Shown here: piece after piece, positions 37,557 through 46,912 of the stretch | Layout of the letters: each line of letters starts with the position of its first letter | How positions within the stretch are numbered: position 1 is the stretch's first letter | Origin: FEN-1297 sp963843605 | GTDB lineage: Bacteria > Bacteroidota > Ignavibacteria > Ignavibacteriales > Ignavibacteriaceae | DNA: 64,000 nt | NCBI GenBank assembly: GCA_963843605.1 | Contig: CAWJLA010000002.1 | Coordinates: 434,001 to 498,000 of the forward strand | Reading direction: 5' to 3' | Position numbers and translations under genes: made by a program | Notes under the pieces: model-generated | Databases searched by the model: none | What the model saw: the letters and a program-made list of their open reading frames with translations, nothing else | What the model was told of the DNA's origin: nothing

Positions 37557-37606
37557 AAAAGCACCCCGCTATTGAAAATACTCTTTTCAAATAACTGGGG
37601 TGCTTT
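37557..37606 (-). terminator. Terminator after the DUF4957-like gene
   Basis: AAAAGCACCCC (37557-37567) pairs with GGGGTGCTTT (37597-37606), with a smaller inner stem (TGAAAA and TTTTCA). It lies about 40 bases beyond the stop at 37645 and upstream of the PL1 gene. Confidence 0.75.
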
Positions 37607-37644
37607 CAATATCAGGGCAAATCCATTTATCACTTGGTTCGGTA

Positions 37645-39000
37645 TTATTTAATGAGAATCATCTTTTTGGAAATTGTCTGACTGGAAGTAGATAATCTGT
37701 AAATATAAACACCGGACGGTAAATTAACTGCATTAAAGTTAACCGTATGCTGACCTGCGGTTAAATTACCTTTTACAAGAGTTGCAACTTCCTTGCCCAA
37801 AATATTGTAGACAACTAAATTCGTCATACCGGATTTCTGAATGCTGAAATTAATTTTGGTTGAAGGGTTAAACGGATTAGGATAATTTTGAGCCAGTTCG
37901 AATCGAGCCGGTTGAGCTTTGGAATTGGTCATAACTGCCGTAGCGTTTGTAGCCCAGCGGGGATCGCCAATCGGTCCGCCGTCGGTACCGAAGGTTAATA
38001 ATTTGGAACCTTTTGGCAATGTGAAATCACCGTTAGCTGCATCCGCAAATTGAGGATCCATTGTGATTGTATCTTGAACTGTATTCTTGTTCCATTTTCT
38101 TGCACCGACTTCCCACATGCAAATATTGGTAACTACACCCTTAGTAGTATCAACTAGATTTTTGATATTAATAACAGTTTTCGATGTACTTGTTTGATTG
38201 GCAAATATCGAATTTGTAACAGTCCATTCAGCAGGATTTGAATCACCGTCTAACAGCAAGATTTCTCTCTGATCCGTACCGCCGATATTGTTCCAGGTTG
38301 TATGATCGACAATCACTGTAGGGTCATTAGGAACAAGGGTAGAAGAAGGTCCGGAAATTCTCACACCATAGCTGTTCATATTATAAAATGTGGAATTTGT
38401 CAACTGGACATAATTTGCGCCGGCATATTTCAAATAAACAGATGTAAAAGTATTTTTAAAAACGTCGTTATCGCAAATTACAGAATCAACCACTAGGTTC
38501 CCGGCTAAAGAACTCGATCCGCCGTCAATTACATTCCCTACGAGATCGTGAATATAACAATTAGTAATCTTTATTGTGCCAACCTTCATACCGGGCGCCG
38601 CGTTTGTGCCTGCAGTAAATTGAATTAAATGACTAGCTGTAGCTTTGGAATTTTGATTTCCGTCAAATTCAATATCGCTTAAAGTAAGTGCACCGCTATC
38701 GCCTACCATGAAAAAATTAGGTGTGGAAGTGCCGTCGTTGGACAATATTTGAACTATGGCTTTATCCGTGGATGAAGGATCTGCTAATTCTATCGTTAAT
38801 GCCTTGTGAATTGTACCGAGATTGAATAAGGTTGATTCGGTATAAGTTGCGCCGGGAACTAACTGCAAAACATCTCCGGAATTTGCAGCAGCTATTGCAG
38901 CGGATAACGTTCCCTCCCCCGGGTTAACTGTTGTTTGAGAATAAATGTTTACACCGGCTATAAGCACCATGATTGCAGCCAACTGTAATAGTTTCCTCAT
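37645..39000 (-). CDS. DUF4957/DUF5123-like beta-helix protein with T9SS sorting domain
   Basis: The 451-residue product has a signal peptide (LAAIMVLIAGVNIYSQ) and a right-handed parallel beta-helix: TLSAAIAAANSGDVLQLVPGATY, LTLSDIEFDGNQ, TIKITNCYIHDLVGNVID and TNSIFANQTSTSK. The end of the helix, GGPIGDPRWA, recalls the DUF4957/DUF5123 pectate-lyase-like proteins in Bacteroides pectin loci. A complete T9SS domain (NYPNPFNPSTKINFSI ... SQTISKKMILIK) follows. Catalytic residues are not evident, so it may bind pectin or be a chondroitinase/pectate-lyase-like enzyme. It is transcribed alone with its own terminator. Confidence 0.75.
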   Translation of the reverse strand: MRKLLQLAAIMVLIAGVNIYSQTTVNPGEGTLSAAIAAANSGDVLQLVPGATYTESTLFNLGTIHKALTIELADPSSTDKAIVQILSNDGTSTPNFFMVGDSGALTLSDIEFDGNQNSKATASHLIQFTAGTNAAPGMKVGTIKITNCYIHDLVGNVIDGGSSSLAGNLVVDSVICDNDVFKNTFTSVYLKYAGANYVQLTNSTFYNMNSYGVRISGPSSTLVPNDPTVIVDHTTWNNIGGTDQREILLLDGDSNPAEWTVTNSIFANQTSTSKTVINIKNLVDTTKGVVTNICMWEVGARKWNKNTVQDTITMDPQFADAANGDFTLPKGSKLLTFGTDGGPIGDPRWATNATAVMTNSKAQPARFELAQNYPNPFNPSTKINFSIQKSGMTNLVVYNILGKEVATLVKGNLTAGQHTVNFNAVNLPSGVYIYRLSTSSQTISKKMILIK

Positions 39001-40036
39001 GTCTTACCTCCTTAAAAGATTTTCTTTTTTCTAAATAGAAAAAAGGGATTATTGATTAAGTATGAATAAGGTGAATCAACTCACCATTTTCAAAAATTAT
39101 ATTTTACTATATAAATTAACGTTTTTAAATTGCTTTGCTTCAGTGACTCACATAAGAGAAACGATCATTATAAATATTTTAAAGTAGATTTAGAATAATT
39201 ACTGCAGTCTATTTTCTGTCCATGTCCTTCATTTTAATAAAAAGATCCAATTGTTTTTCAACAATCTGCGCAAAAAATATAAGCACAACTTAATCGTTAA
39301 CTTTAACCTTAACTAAATTCTTAAAAATTATATCAAGAGTCAAGCTTTTTGGTTGCACAAATTTTAAATCGAGTAATTTTTATTTATTTTTTCGGATTCC
39401 GGCAGTGCACTGAAAGAAAAATTTTCATGTCAAAGAACAACCGATAATTTAACTTTTGTTTAATCGATTGATAAGTAATTATTTTTATAATGGAAAATTC
39501 TCAGTCCTTTGTTGCAGGTATTTTCGAGTTTCTTCCCCAGATAAACGTTAAAAAATTATCACAAGTAGTACTTAAGAAAAAAAAAGACGTGAACTATAAA
39601 AATTAAAGCTATTCGACCCCTTAATCGTTAACTTTATCATTAACTTAACAATCAATATACGAATAATTAATTAAATATCAAGTCAACTTTTATATGATGA
39701 GTTTTTACTGATACGATAACTCTTTTATTCCAAATTGCTCCGGGATTTACTTCAATTATCGACTCTTTTATTTTATAATTGTTTCTCCGAACATAGAAAT
39801 GAAACTTGGTAGTGGGCTAATTTGATTATATCTTACTAAAATATTTGTTGTCATCCCGGGCGGACTTGCTCTCCGGCAGGCGGGGTCGAGGGTTCATCGA
39901 GAAATGTCATAGTTCGACTCCGCTCGGGATGACAATCAAGCAAATTAGTCCACTACCGGAAATTTTAAGCTCAGAACCTGAATATCCCTTTCAATTCGCA
40001 ATTAGCATCAGACTACCAACGGCAAACCCGAAAAAA
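39001..40036. other. Long gene-free stretch between the DUF4957-like and PL9 genes
   Basis: No gene was found. It holds the upstream region of the DUF4957-like gene and, at 39808-39957, a palindromic repeat element listed separately. The remainder is very AT-rich with short direct repeats of TTAATCGTTAACTTTA (near 39290 and 39620). Confidence 0.5.
39808..39957. repeat. MITE-like palindromic element, copy 1
   Basis: The ends GGTAGTGGGCTAATTTG (39808-39824) and CAAATTAGTCCACTACC (39941-39957) are inverted repeats with one mismatch. Inside, a second nested pair reads TTGTCATCCCGGGCGGA (39848-39864) against TCCGCTCGGGATGACAA (39918-39934). The core (CTCCGGCAGGCGGGGTCGA and TTCGACTCCGCTCGGGATGACA) is shared with the element at 43552-43695. 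It has no coding capacity and sits in a gene-free stretch, as small non-autonomous or REP-type repeats do. Confidence 0.65.
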
Positions 40037-41566
40037 TTATTTCAGAAGAATCATCTTCTTAGTTGTTATCCGGCCGTTAGCCTCAAGCCGGTAAAAATAA
40101 ATTCCGCTCGAAAGTCCTGAACCATTGAATTTTGCTGTGTACGCACCCTTCTTTAAATATGAACTGAGTAAAACCGCAATTTCTTGACCGAGTGAATTAT
40201 ATACGGTTAATTTTACATTTGATGAACCGGGAACAGAAAAATTAATTACCGTTGCCGGATTAAAAGGATTTGGATAATTCTGCTCCAGATAAAATTTCGA
40301 AGGCTTGCTCGAATAATTATCTACTCTGCTGATTGTTGTACCCGACTCGAATGCACCTAAATCGGGCGCATTGCCGTTGAATGGCAAACCCACATCGGTA
40401 CCTGCATCAACAAGAGGACTGGTTGGTTTAATATGAAGAAATGTAATATCGGGAAGACTTCCGTCGGCTTTTCGCGGCCCCCTGACACCCGCTGTATCCG
40501 GAGAAAGAAAATCAGCATCTGTCAGCGAACCTTGAAGTTGCCAGCTGTTTGTTGCTTCAATAGCAAAACTGCCTATTGAATTTGCAGAAGCCCCGTTATA
40601 GGAAATGCAATTTTTAATCGTTAATGTTTTTCCGGTATTCAATGCCAGGGATATGCTGTAATTGGTACCGTTCCTGTAACCCGAACAATTAATTAAAGTC
40701 ATTGAGCCTTTATTATTATTCTGATCGAATCCTTTAACCAGGTTATCGAAGGAGATACAATTTTTTAAGATAAAGTCATGCATAAGAGTTTTATCATCAC
40801 TTCCGCCCATTTTAAATCCGTTTCCGTTTCCGCTGCTCTTACTTCCGTCCTTAAGATAGCCGTTCATAAAGCACCAGCAGTTTTCCAATGTTGTTGTTAC
40901 ATCATTAGCGCCTCGCATATATCCGTCCCAGCCGTCATCCGAATTCTGCCACGATCTGCAGCCGTAAAAATAATTGCCTTCGCCTACATCGAGTTTTGGC
41001 GCAAACCCGTCCGCGTTTCCCTGTCCGGGATCGCAGTTGAAATAGGAATCGCAATTGATAATCTTGTTATAAGAAGCCCCGCCGCTGAGCTGCATTCCGG
41101 AGTCCTGGTTATCATGAATCGAACAATTCTCAACTATGTTATGGCTGCCTGAAATATAAACACCGTTGTCGCCTGCATTTTTTATTTCGAGTCCCTTTAT
41201 GTACCAGTAATTTTTGGATATGTATAATCCTCTTGAACTGGATCCATATGGCTCAAGCGAAAAATCCAATACCGGTTTTTCGCCGGGGTAAGCCCATATC
41301 TTATTATAGCTTGCCGAATCCTTTCCGCTGTTGTTGGTTTTTATAACCGATCTTAAGGAGTAGACACCTCCGCGTAAATATATTGTACCTCCGCTGCTTC
41401 CAATCGCACCCATTGCCATAGGAATAGTCAGATACGGATGCTCGATAGATCCGCTGTTTGCATCGCTGCCTGTTGAAGGATCGACATAAACAGTTAACGA
41501 TTGCGCTTTAAGATTTAAGGAAGCAAAACATAAAATTAATAGAACTGCAGTGTAGACGTATTTCAT
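40037..41566 (-). CDS. PL9-type pectate lyase with T9SS sorting domain
   Basis: The 509-residue protein has a signal peptide (LLILCFASLNLKAQ) and opens with VYVDPSTGSDANSGSIEHPY, usual in PL9-like beta-helices. The metal-binding and catalytic region reads NADGFAPKLDVGEGNYFYGC with RSWQNSDDGWDGY, and SGNGNGFKMGGSDD follows, matching the calcium-dependent PL9 lyases that use Lys as base. A T9SS domain (NYPNPFNPATVINFSV ... RITTKKMILLK) directs it to the surface or medium. It is a tandem paralogue of the next gene upstream. Each has its own leader region, so duplication with separate expression is likely. Confidence 0.9.
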   Translation of the reverse strand: MKYVYTAVLLILCFASLNLKAQSLTVYVDPSTGSDANSGSIEHPYLTIPMAMGAIGSSGGTIYLRGGVYSLRSVIKTNNSGKDSASYNKIWAYPGEKPVLDFSLEPYGSSSRGLYISKNYWYIKGLEIKNAGDNGVYISGSHNIVENCSIHDNQDSGMQLSGGASYNKIINCDSYFNCDPGQGNADGFAPKLDVGEGNYFYGCRSWQNSDDGWDGYMRGANDVTTTLENCWCFMNGYLKDGSKSSGNGNGFKMGGSDDKTLMHDFILKNCISFDNLVKGFDQNNNKGSMTLINCSGYRNGTNYSISLALNTGKTLTIKNCISYNGASANSIGSFAIEATNSWQLQGSLTDADFLSPDTAGVRGPRKADGSLPDITFLHIKPTSPLVDAGTDVGLPFNGNAPDLGAFESGTTISRVDNYSSKPSKFYLEQNYPNPFNPATVINFSVPGSSNVKLTVYNSLGQEIAVLLSSYLKKGAYTAKFNGSGLSSGIYFYRLEANGRITTKKMILLK

Positions 41567-41635
41567 TTAATCAAGACTCCGTGTTTTTTATTCAATTATC
41601 TTTTATTTCTTTTTTGAGTTTTATTTATACCCGGA

Positions 41636-43156
41636 TTATTTTAAAACAATCATCTTTTTAGTTTCATTTTGAATACCGTCGGTTAAACGGTAATAATAAA
41701 TTCCGCTGGGGATACCGCTGCAATTTATACTTACCGTATAATAACCCGCATTAAAATTTTTATGCTCAATTACACTAATAACAGCCCGACCTAATATATC
41801 GAAGACAGTTAAAGTCAAATTAGAATTTTCCCTGATATTAAATCCAATAACGGTACCGGGATTAAAAGGATTCGGATAATTTTGCTCCAGATGCAATTTC
41901 CCGGGTACCATATTAATTTGTTCTTTAACTCCGGAAACTTCTTTTACTTCGAAGGCGCCAAGATCCGGAGCCTTTCCGTTATAAGGAATTCCGACATCTG
42001 TCCCGGCATCCACCAAAGGACTTTCCGGTTTAAGTCTGAAAAAGTCATTATCCGGCAGAGAGCCGTCCGAATTCCTCGGAGATAATGCCAGAGAAGTATC
42101 CAGGCTCAGGAAATCATTTTCGGATACCGGGAACCCCTGCCAGCTGTTATTTTCCTGTATAATGTTTTTAAGATTAATTATGCCTTCGAATGATATACAG
42201 TTTTTTATTGTATGCTTAAGCTGACTAATGTTATTCGTAAAATGAAAATTGTCTCCTTTGTTTCTGAAAGAAGAGCAATTATACAAAGTTTGCCCGGCCA
42301 TATTATTATTCTCGTCAAATCCCCTTCCCGTACTGAAATTATCGAACGAAACGCAATTAAATACAATATGCGGAGCAGCTATATAATTGCCGCCTAATTT
42401 GAAACCGTTCCCGTCGCCTTGCCAGTCCGGGTCGTTCCACCAATTTATACCGTTACGGAATGCAAAACAGCTGTCTATTGTAACGGTACTATCTGCCATC
42501 CAAAGATCCCATCCGTCGTCCGAGTTATTATACGCTCTGCATCCCCTGAATTCGTTACCATTACCGATGTTGTATTTAATTCCGAAGCCGTCGGCATTTT
42601 CACCGTTTTTATCCGGGTCATAATTGAAATAAGAATCGCAATTCAAAATAATATTATGAGACGGCAAAGGATAACTGCCCGACCTGGCAATGTGTAAACC
42701 GGTATTTTTATTATTATGAATTTGACAGTCCTCAATAATATTGTAACTGCCGGCAATATTTATTCCGTTATGAGGAGCGTTCGTTATTTCAATTCCTTTT
42801 ATATGCCAGAAATTGTAATTTAATTGTATCCCGTTTGAACTTCCGGATAGCTGGCTGCAATCAATTAGAACCTTTTCACCGGGATAAGCAAAGAGATTGT
42901 GGTACGAATCTTTTGATCCGCTGTATGATGGTTTAACACTGGCGGTAATAAAATAAGTACCATCTCTGAGATAGATAGTACCGCCGTACGGACCGGATTT
43001 GATTAACGCAGTTTGGATTGATTTAAATGGGCGATCAATCGTTCCGGAATTAGTGTCGCTGCCCGAACCTGCATCAACATAATATTCTCCTGAAGTCTGT
43101 GCACGCAGAGCGTACACCGACACGAACATAAAAATCGTAAGTATTATTCTTTTCAT
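41636..43156 (-). CDS. PL9-type pectate lyase with T9SS sorting domain (paralogue)
   Basis: This is 506 residues with the same plan as the product of 40037-41566: signal peptide, YYVDAGSGSDTNSGTIDRPF, ENADGFGIKYNIGNGNEF, CRAYNNSDDGWDLWM, GDGNGFKLGGNY, and C-terminal T9SS domain (NYPNPFNPGTVIGFNI ... NETKKMIVLK). The motif residues for calcium binding and the catalytic Lys are kept, although GFAPK here is GFGIK. The two copies have diverged widely outside the motifs, so the duplication is not recent. They may differ in preference, for example for methylation or chain length. Confidence 0.88.
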   Translation of the reverse strand: MKRIILTIFMFVSVYALRAQTSGEYYVDAGSGSDTNSGTIDRPFKSIQTALIKSGPYGGTIYLRDGTYFITASVKPSYSGSKDSYHNLFAYPGEKVLIDCSQLSGSSNGIQLNYNFWHIKGIEITNAPHNGINIAGSYNIIEDCQIHNNKNTGLHIARSGSYPLPSHNIILNCDSYFNYDPDKNGENADGFGIKYNIGNGNEFRGCRAYNNSDDGWDLWMADSTVTIDSCFAFRNGINWWNDPDWQGDGNGFKLGGNYIAAPHIVFNCVSFDNFSTGRGFDENNNMAGQTLYNCSSFRNKGDNFHFTNNISQLKHTIKNCISFEGIINLKNIIQENNSWQGFPVSENDFLSLDTSLALSPRNSDGSLPDNDFFRLKPESPLVDAGTDVGIPYNGKAPDLGAFEVKEVSGVKEQINMVPGKLHLEQNYPNPFNPGTVIGFNIRENSNLTLTVFDILGRAVISVIEHKNFNAGYYTVSINCSGIPSGIYYYRLTDGIQNETKKMIVLK

Positions 43157-43744
43157 GATTTATTTCCGCAACAGCAATGAACTATCCGGCCGGTTTTCAA
43201 TTTGCTAATTAGTCTTGGGAATTTAATTTTATCAGATTAGTATTGAGATTGTGTACCCCAGATTCCCGATTTACAATTTTAAGATTACTCAAGTTATCGA
43301 TAACTTTATCGTTTTGCAAATTAATTCTATAAAACCATAAATTCTGAGTCAAAGCTTCAGTATTTGATTAATTAAAATGAAAAGCGCCAATTGGAATTTA
43401 CGATATGTGAAGCAATGCAACTAAAAAGATAATTTAATATGAGTCATAAATGTAAGGGAATTAATTATCATGTAAAAAATCCGGAAGTGCGGGAACGGAT
43501 TTGTTTAATTACAATTTTTTATGGAATTATCGAAACTGAAATTATTAATTAAATGAGGTTGTCTCAAAAGTGCTTCTAATGGCACGGTGAGCGGATCTGC
43601 CTACCGGACAGGCAGGGTCGAACCGTGTTCAGCGCAAATTCATGCTTCGACTTCGTTCAGCATGACACGATCCCGACTTATGAAACAGTCTCATTTGAGA
43701 CATATAATAATCAAATCTACGTAACTTCAATTTATAAAAAAAAA
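43157..43744. other. Gene-free stretch with a repeat element
   Basis: No gene was seen between the second PL9 gene and GH31. The stretch contains the upstream region of the PL9 gene and the repeat element at 43552-43695. Confidence 0.5.
43552..43695. repeat. MITE-like palindromic element, copy 2
   Basis: The ends AATGAGGTTGTCTCAAAAGT (43552-43571) and ACTTATGAAACAGTCTCATT (43676-43695) are inverted repeats with about four mismatches. The core (GCGGATCTGCCTACCGGACA, GGCAGGGTCGA, TTCGACTTCGTTCAGCATGACA) aligns with that of the element at 39808-39957, while the outer ends differ. So one core family seems to occur with different termini, 3.7 kb apart. Confidence 0.65.
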
Positions 43745-45994
43745 TTAAAATGAAACAACAATATTCATTGCTTGGTTTTTATTCATCTCCACAAAAATAA
43801 TATTCTTATTTTCTTCCCATTTAAAATCAGCTTTGCTGCCGTTCACCGTAACGCTTGAAGGTTTTTTACCGGAATATATTTCAACTTCACCGCTTAACGA
43901 TAAGGACTCAATATTTACTTCGTATTTTCCGCCGATATTTGATACCTCAATTTTCTTTTCGGTATCGTTATTAAAATAATCGACATAATCAAACCGTGCC
44001 TGCTCGCCCGGTTTTCCTGGAAAGGCATGTACCGTAAGACTTCTTGTTTTATCAAAATCATCTACCCAGTTCTTGGAGTTGCCGGCAATTAGGTTTCCGG
44101 TTACGTATACGGAATTTAATTTTATGTAAACAGGTATTTCCGACAACGGCATAGTTGCCGAAATTGATTTATTGCCGGTATATTTTTTCGATAAATCATA
44201 ATAATCAAGCCATTCCCCTTTAGGAAGATATACCAGCCTGTAATTTGTCGAATCGACTATAGGAGCAACAAGGAAAGCATCGCCCCACAGATATTCGTTC
44301 CAAAGTTCGTAAGTGTTCCTATCTTCAGGATATTCATATGCAAGAGGTTTCATAAAAACACCGTTCTTATATGAAGTGTTTGCATATGAATATATGTAAG
44401 GCAGCATTTCCATTCTTCTCTCGCATGCCTGCCTGAAAATATCCTGCAGTTCATTGCTGTATTTCCACGGCGGCCGGTCTTCTCCTTTACCCCCGGCATT
44501 ATCAAGTTTTATTTCGAACAAACCGCTCCAGGAGCCAAGTTCCAGCCATCGGGCATATAACTCCTCCGGGATTCTGCCGCCTAAATAGCCTCCTACATCC
44601 GATCCCCAAACAGGGAATCCCATAAAACCGCATCTTATTGCATTGGCCAGGTTACCTGCCATACCGTCCCAGGTAGATCTCGAATCTCCTCCCCATAATG
44701 CACTTAAATAAGGCTGACATCTTTGATACGCAGCCCTTGCAAAGTTGAATTGATCTTTACCGTATGCTTCGGTTAAAAATTGGTCTATATATTTTGAATA
44801 AAGAAAAATATATTTATTGCGATGTTCGGGTTCCGGCGTTCCGTCGTACCATTTTGCCATTTCCGGAAACTGCTCGTCAGCCCTGTCCATTTTATGTCCT
44901 CTTACATTATAAGCATACTGATTATTTTTCAGTCTCTCCCCGAATTCTTTAACAGCCGCCGGATTAGTAAGATCTATGTAGCCTTTGAAGTTGGGAAGAA
45001 GTCCGGTAAAATCTTTATCGGCAAAAGTCATCGGACCAACCCAGGTCATAAACTGCATGCCGTATTTATTATTTATTGTTTTTATCCAACTGCCCGGATC
45101 CGAAAATTTATCATTGAAATCCATTTTAGACCACTCGTCGGCTCCGTTACTGTAAGGGCGATCGACGAACCATCCGGTAAACGGAATCTTTAAATCGGTC
45201 ATACGCTCAATGTCGGCAAGAATTTCATCTTTTCCGCCGTTATTCTGATCCCTCCATGCAACCGGACCGCATGCCCATAGCGGCACATATTTGGGCTTAC
45301 CGATAATACTGTAATAATGTTTCAAAATATCGTCGCCGTTTTTTCCTGTAAATAGATACCAGTTGAGTTTGCCGGTATGATGATATAATTCCGTAACCCC
45401 GTTTATACCGAGTGAATATTGGCCTTTAGCAAAAGTATCAAAGAAGGACGCGTATCCCCGGTTGGTCATATACAAAGCGGACCAGGCAGAAGAATAATTT
45501 TCGTGATACTGGCTGCCGTCGCCTAGAACTTCTACATCGATAACGTTTCCCCTCAAGTCGGGACTTTTTACATTGTTTGGATAAAGTCGTTCAAGAATAC
45601 CGTAGAAGTGATCATTAAGATCTTTAAGTCTAACAGTTATATTCTGGGCCCATTTCGGATCCGAATAAAAATGTATAGTTCCGCTGCCGGTTGTTATTTC
45701 CAATTCGGCAGTAAGATCTTTGCTCACTGTCCTGTAACTGGCCGAGGGTGGATAAACCAGTTTTAGAAGTAATTTATCCGTGCTCTTATTTTCTATTTCA
45801 ATACTCTTAGGAGGAGTAAAATTAAAATTAACAGAACTGATATTAACCAGCTCATTTCCGCCTGAGGTAATAATTATACTGCCTCCGGAAAGTTTAACTT
45901 TAAAATTATCTTTTTCCCAATCAGGCTGGGCTTTCACGGATATTATAAAAAGGAATGAAAAAACCAAGACAAAACACGGTTTAAGAATTTTCAT
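43745..45994 (-). CDS. GH31 family glycosidase (alpha-xylosidase/alpha-glucosidase type)
   Basis: The 749-residue exported protein (signal peptide LVFSFLFIISVKAQ) has the GH31 layout: N-terminal beta-sandwich, a TIM barrel from about residue 235 (PLWACGPVAWRDQN, PFTGWFVDRPYS), then C-terminal sandwiches. The nucleophile is probably Asp370 in GHKMDRADE and the acid Asp437 in LWGGDSRSTWDG; GFPVWGSDVGGYLGG is also typical. The substrate is uncertain, and alpha-xylosidase or alpha-galactosidase-like specificity would fit a pectin locus with xylA/xylB. It is monocistronic, flanked by a repeat element downstream and a thioesterase gene upstream. Confidence 0.92.
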   Translation of the reverse strand: MKILKPCFVLVFSFLFIISVKAQPDWEKDNFKVKLSGGSIIITSGGNELVNISSVNFNFTPPKSIEIENKSTDKLLLKLVYPPSASYRTVSKDLTAELEITTGSGTIHFYSDPKWAQNITVRLKDLNDHFYGILERLYPNNVKSPDLRGNVIDVEVLGDGSQYHENYSSAWSALYMTNRGYASFFDTFAKGQYSLGINGVTELYHHTGKLNWYLFTGKNGDDILKHYYSIIGKPKYVPLWACGPVAWRDQNNGGKDEILADIERMTDLKIPFTGWFVDRPYSNGADEWSKMDFNDKFSDPGSWIKTINNKYGMQFMTWVGPMTFADKDFTGLLPNFKGYIDLTNPAAVKEFGERLKNNQYAYNVRGHKMDRADEQFPEMAKWYDGTPEPEHRNKYIFLYSKYIDQFLTEAYGKDQFNFARAAYQRCQPYLSALWGGDSRSTWDGMAGNLANAIRCGFMGFPVWGSDVGGYLGGRIPEELYARWLELGSWSGLFEIKLDNAGGKGEDRPPWKYSNELQDIFRQACERRMEMLPYIYSYANTSYKNGVFMKPLAYEYPEDRNTYELWNEYLWGDAFLVAPIVDSTNYRLVYLPKGEWLDYYDLSKKYTGNKSISATMPLSEIPVYIKLNSVYVTGNLIAGNSKNWVDDFDKTRSLTVHAFPGKPGEQARFDYVDYFNNDTEKKIEVSNIGGKYEVNIESLSLSGEVEIYSGKKPSSVTVNGSKADFKWEENKNIIFVEMNKNQAMNIVVSF

Positions 45995-46085
45995 TAAATT
46001 CTCCTTGTCATGAAAAGATTAGTGAAACTTTTAGTGTTGAGAATTAATTTTTGCTAAAAAAATAAAAATTTTCAAATCAAATTAA

Positions 46086-46823
46086 TTATTCCCTGCACCA
46101 GTCTGTTTCAAGCATGCATAATACCGTTCCGCCAGATGAAATCTGATGTATGCACTTTGCGGTAGTAGTTCCCCTCTCGATACCTGCAGATGAAGTAATT
46201 CTGGAACCGTAGCCGATTTCCTTGCGGTAATTTACTTTTAACCTGGTGAGGGAATAATTCAGCAGAAGATCTTCAGGCACAACTTCCAGCGCCCAATCAA
46301 CATACTTAATATTATTAACATGTTTATTCGTATCGATATCGTTGTACCTAACATTAAATTCTTTTGAGACAACAATGTTCTCTAAAATTCCGATTTCACC
46401 TAATTCCAATTCGGCCATATTATCCGGATTCACGTCGTACCCTTCAAACATATCATCGCTAATTTTAATCGGTTTTTTCGTATCCGTATTAATGAACAAC
46501 CACATCGAATTTGCGGTGACTATCTGCTCTCCCTGTTCGTCAAGTATGTCAAAATATCTGTGCGCATGAAAGCTTTTCATTGATGTAGCAATTGTTCTAA
46601 CTTTAATGTTCTCCTTAAATAAGGGCATTTTTTTTATTCTGATATCCCATTTGTAGAGCATCCAAACCGCATGATGATTCGTATAATAGTCAATCCCCAG
46701 ATTTACATTTTCACTGTGCAGAATTGCTATATCTTCAAAATACCTCATTATGCTGGATATTGTAGCACTTCTCTTTAAATCAGAGTCGTAGTAATGAATA
46801 AAATAATCACGTTCGAATCGCAT
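46086..46823 (-). CDS. Acyl-ACP thioesterase
   Basis: This 245-residue protein has two hot-dog repeats, as in bacterial and plant FatA/FatB-type acyl-ACP thioesterases. Repeat 1 includes RSATISSIMRYFEDIAILHS and WMLYKWDIRI; repeat 2 includes FNVRYNDIDTNKHVNNIKYVDW, in which Asn, His and a nearby acidic residue form the active site. It hydrolyses acyl-ACP to free fatty acid in the cytoplasm. It lies downstream of two glycosyltransferase-like genes in the same direction, so a lipid or glycolipid theme for this small island is inferred, unrelated to pectin. Confidence 0.88.
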   Translation of the reverse strand: MRFERDYFIHYYDSDLKRSATISSIMRYFEDIAILHSENVNLGIDYYTNHHAVWMLYKWDIRIKKMPLFKENIKVRTIATSMKSFHAHRYFDILDEQGEQIVTANSMWLFINTDTKKPIKISDDMFEGYDVNPDNMAELELGEIGILENIVVSKEFNVRYNDIDTNKHVNNIKYVDWALEVVPEDLLLNYSLTRLKVNYRKEIGYGSRITSSAGIERGTTTAKCIHQISSGGTVLCMLETDWCRE

Positions 46824-46912
46824 TCTTAACTTTAATTTTTTAAATGAATGATTTAACTATAAAATATTTATTTCGATATCAAAACATAAGGATTTTTTTC
46901 CACAGGTTCTTC

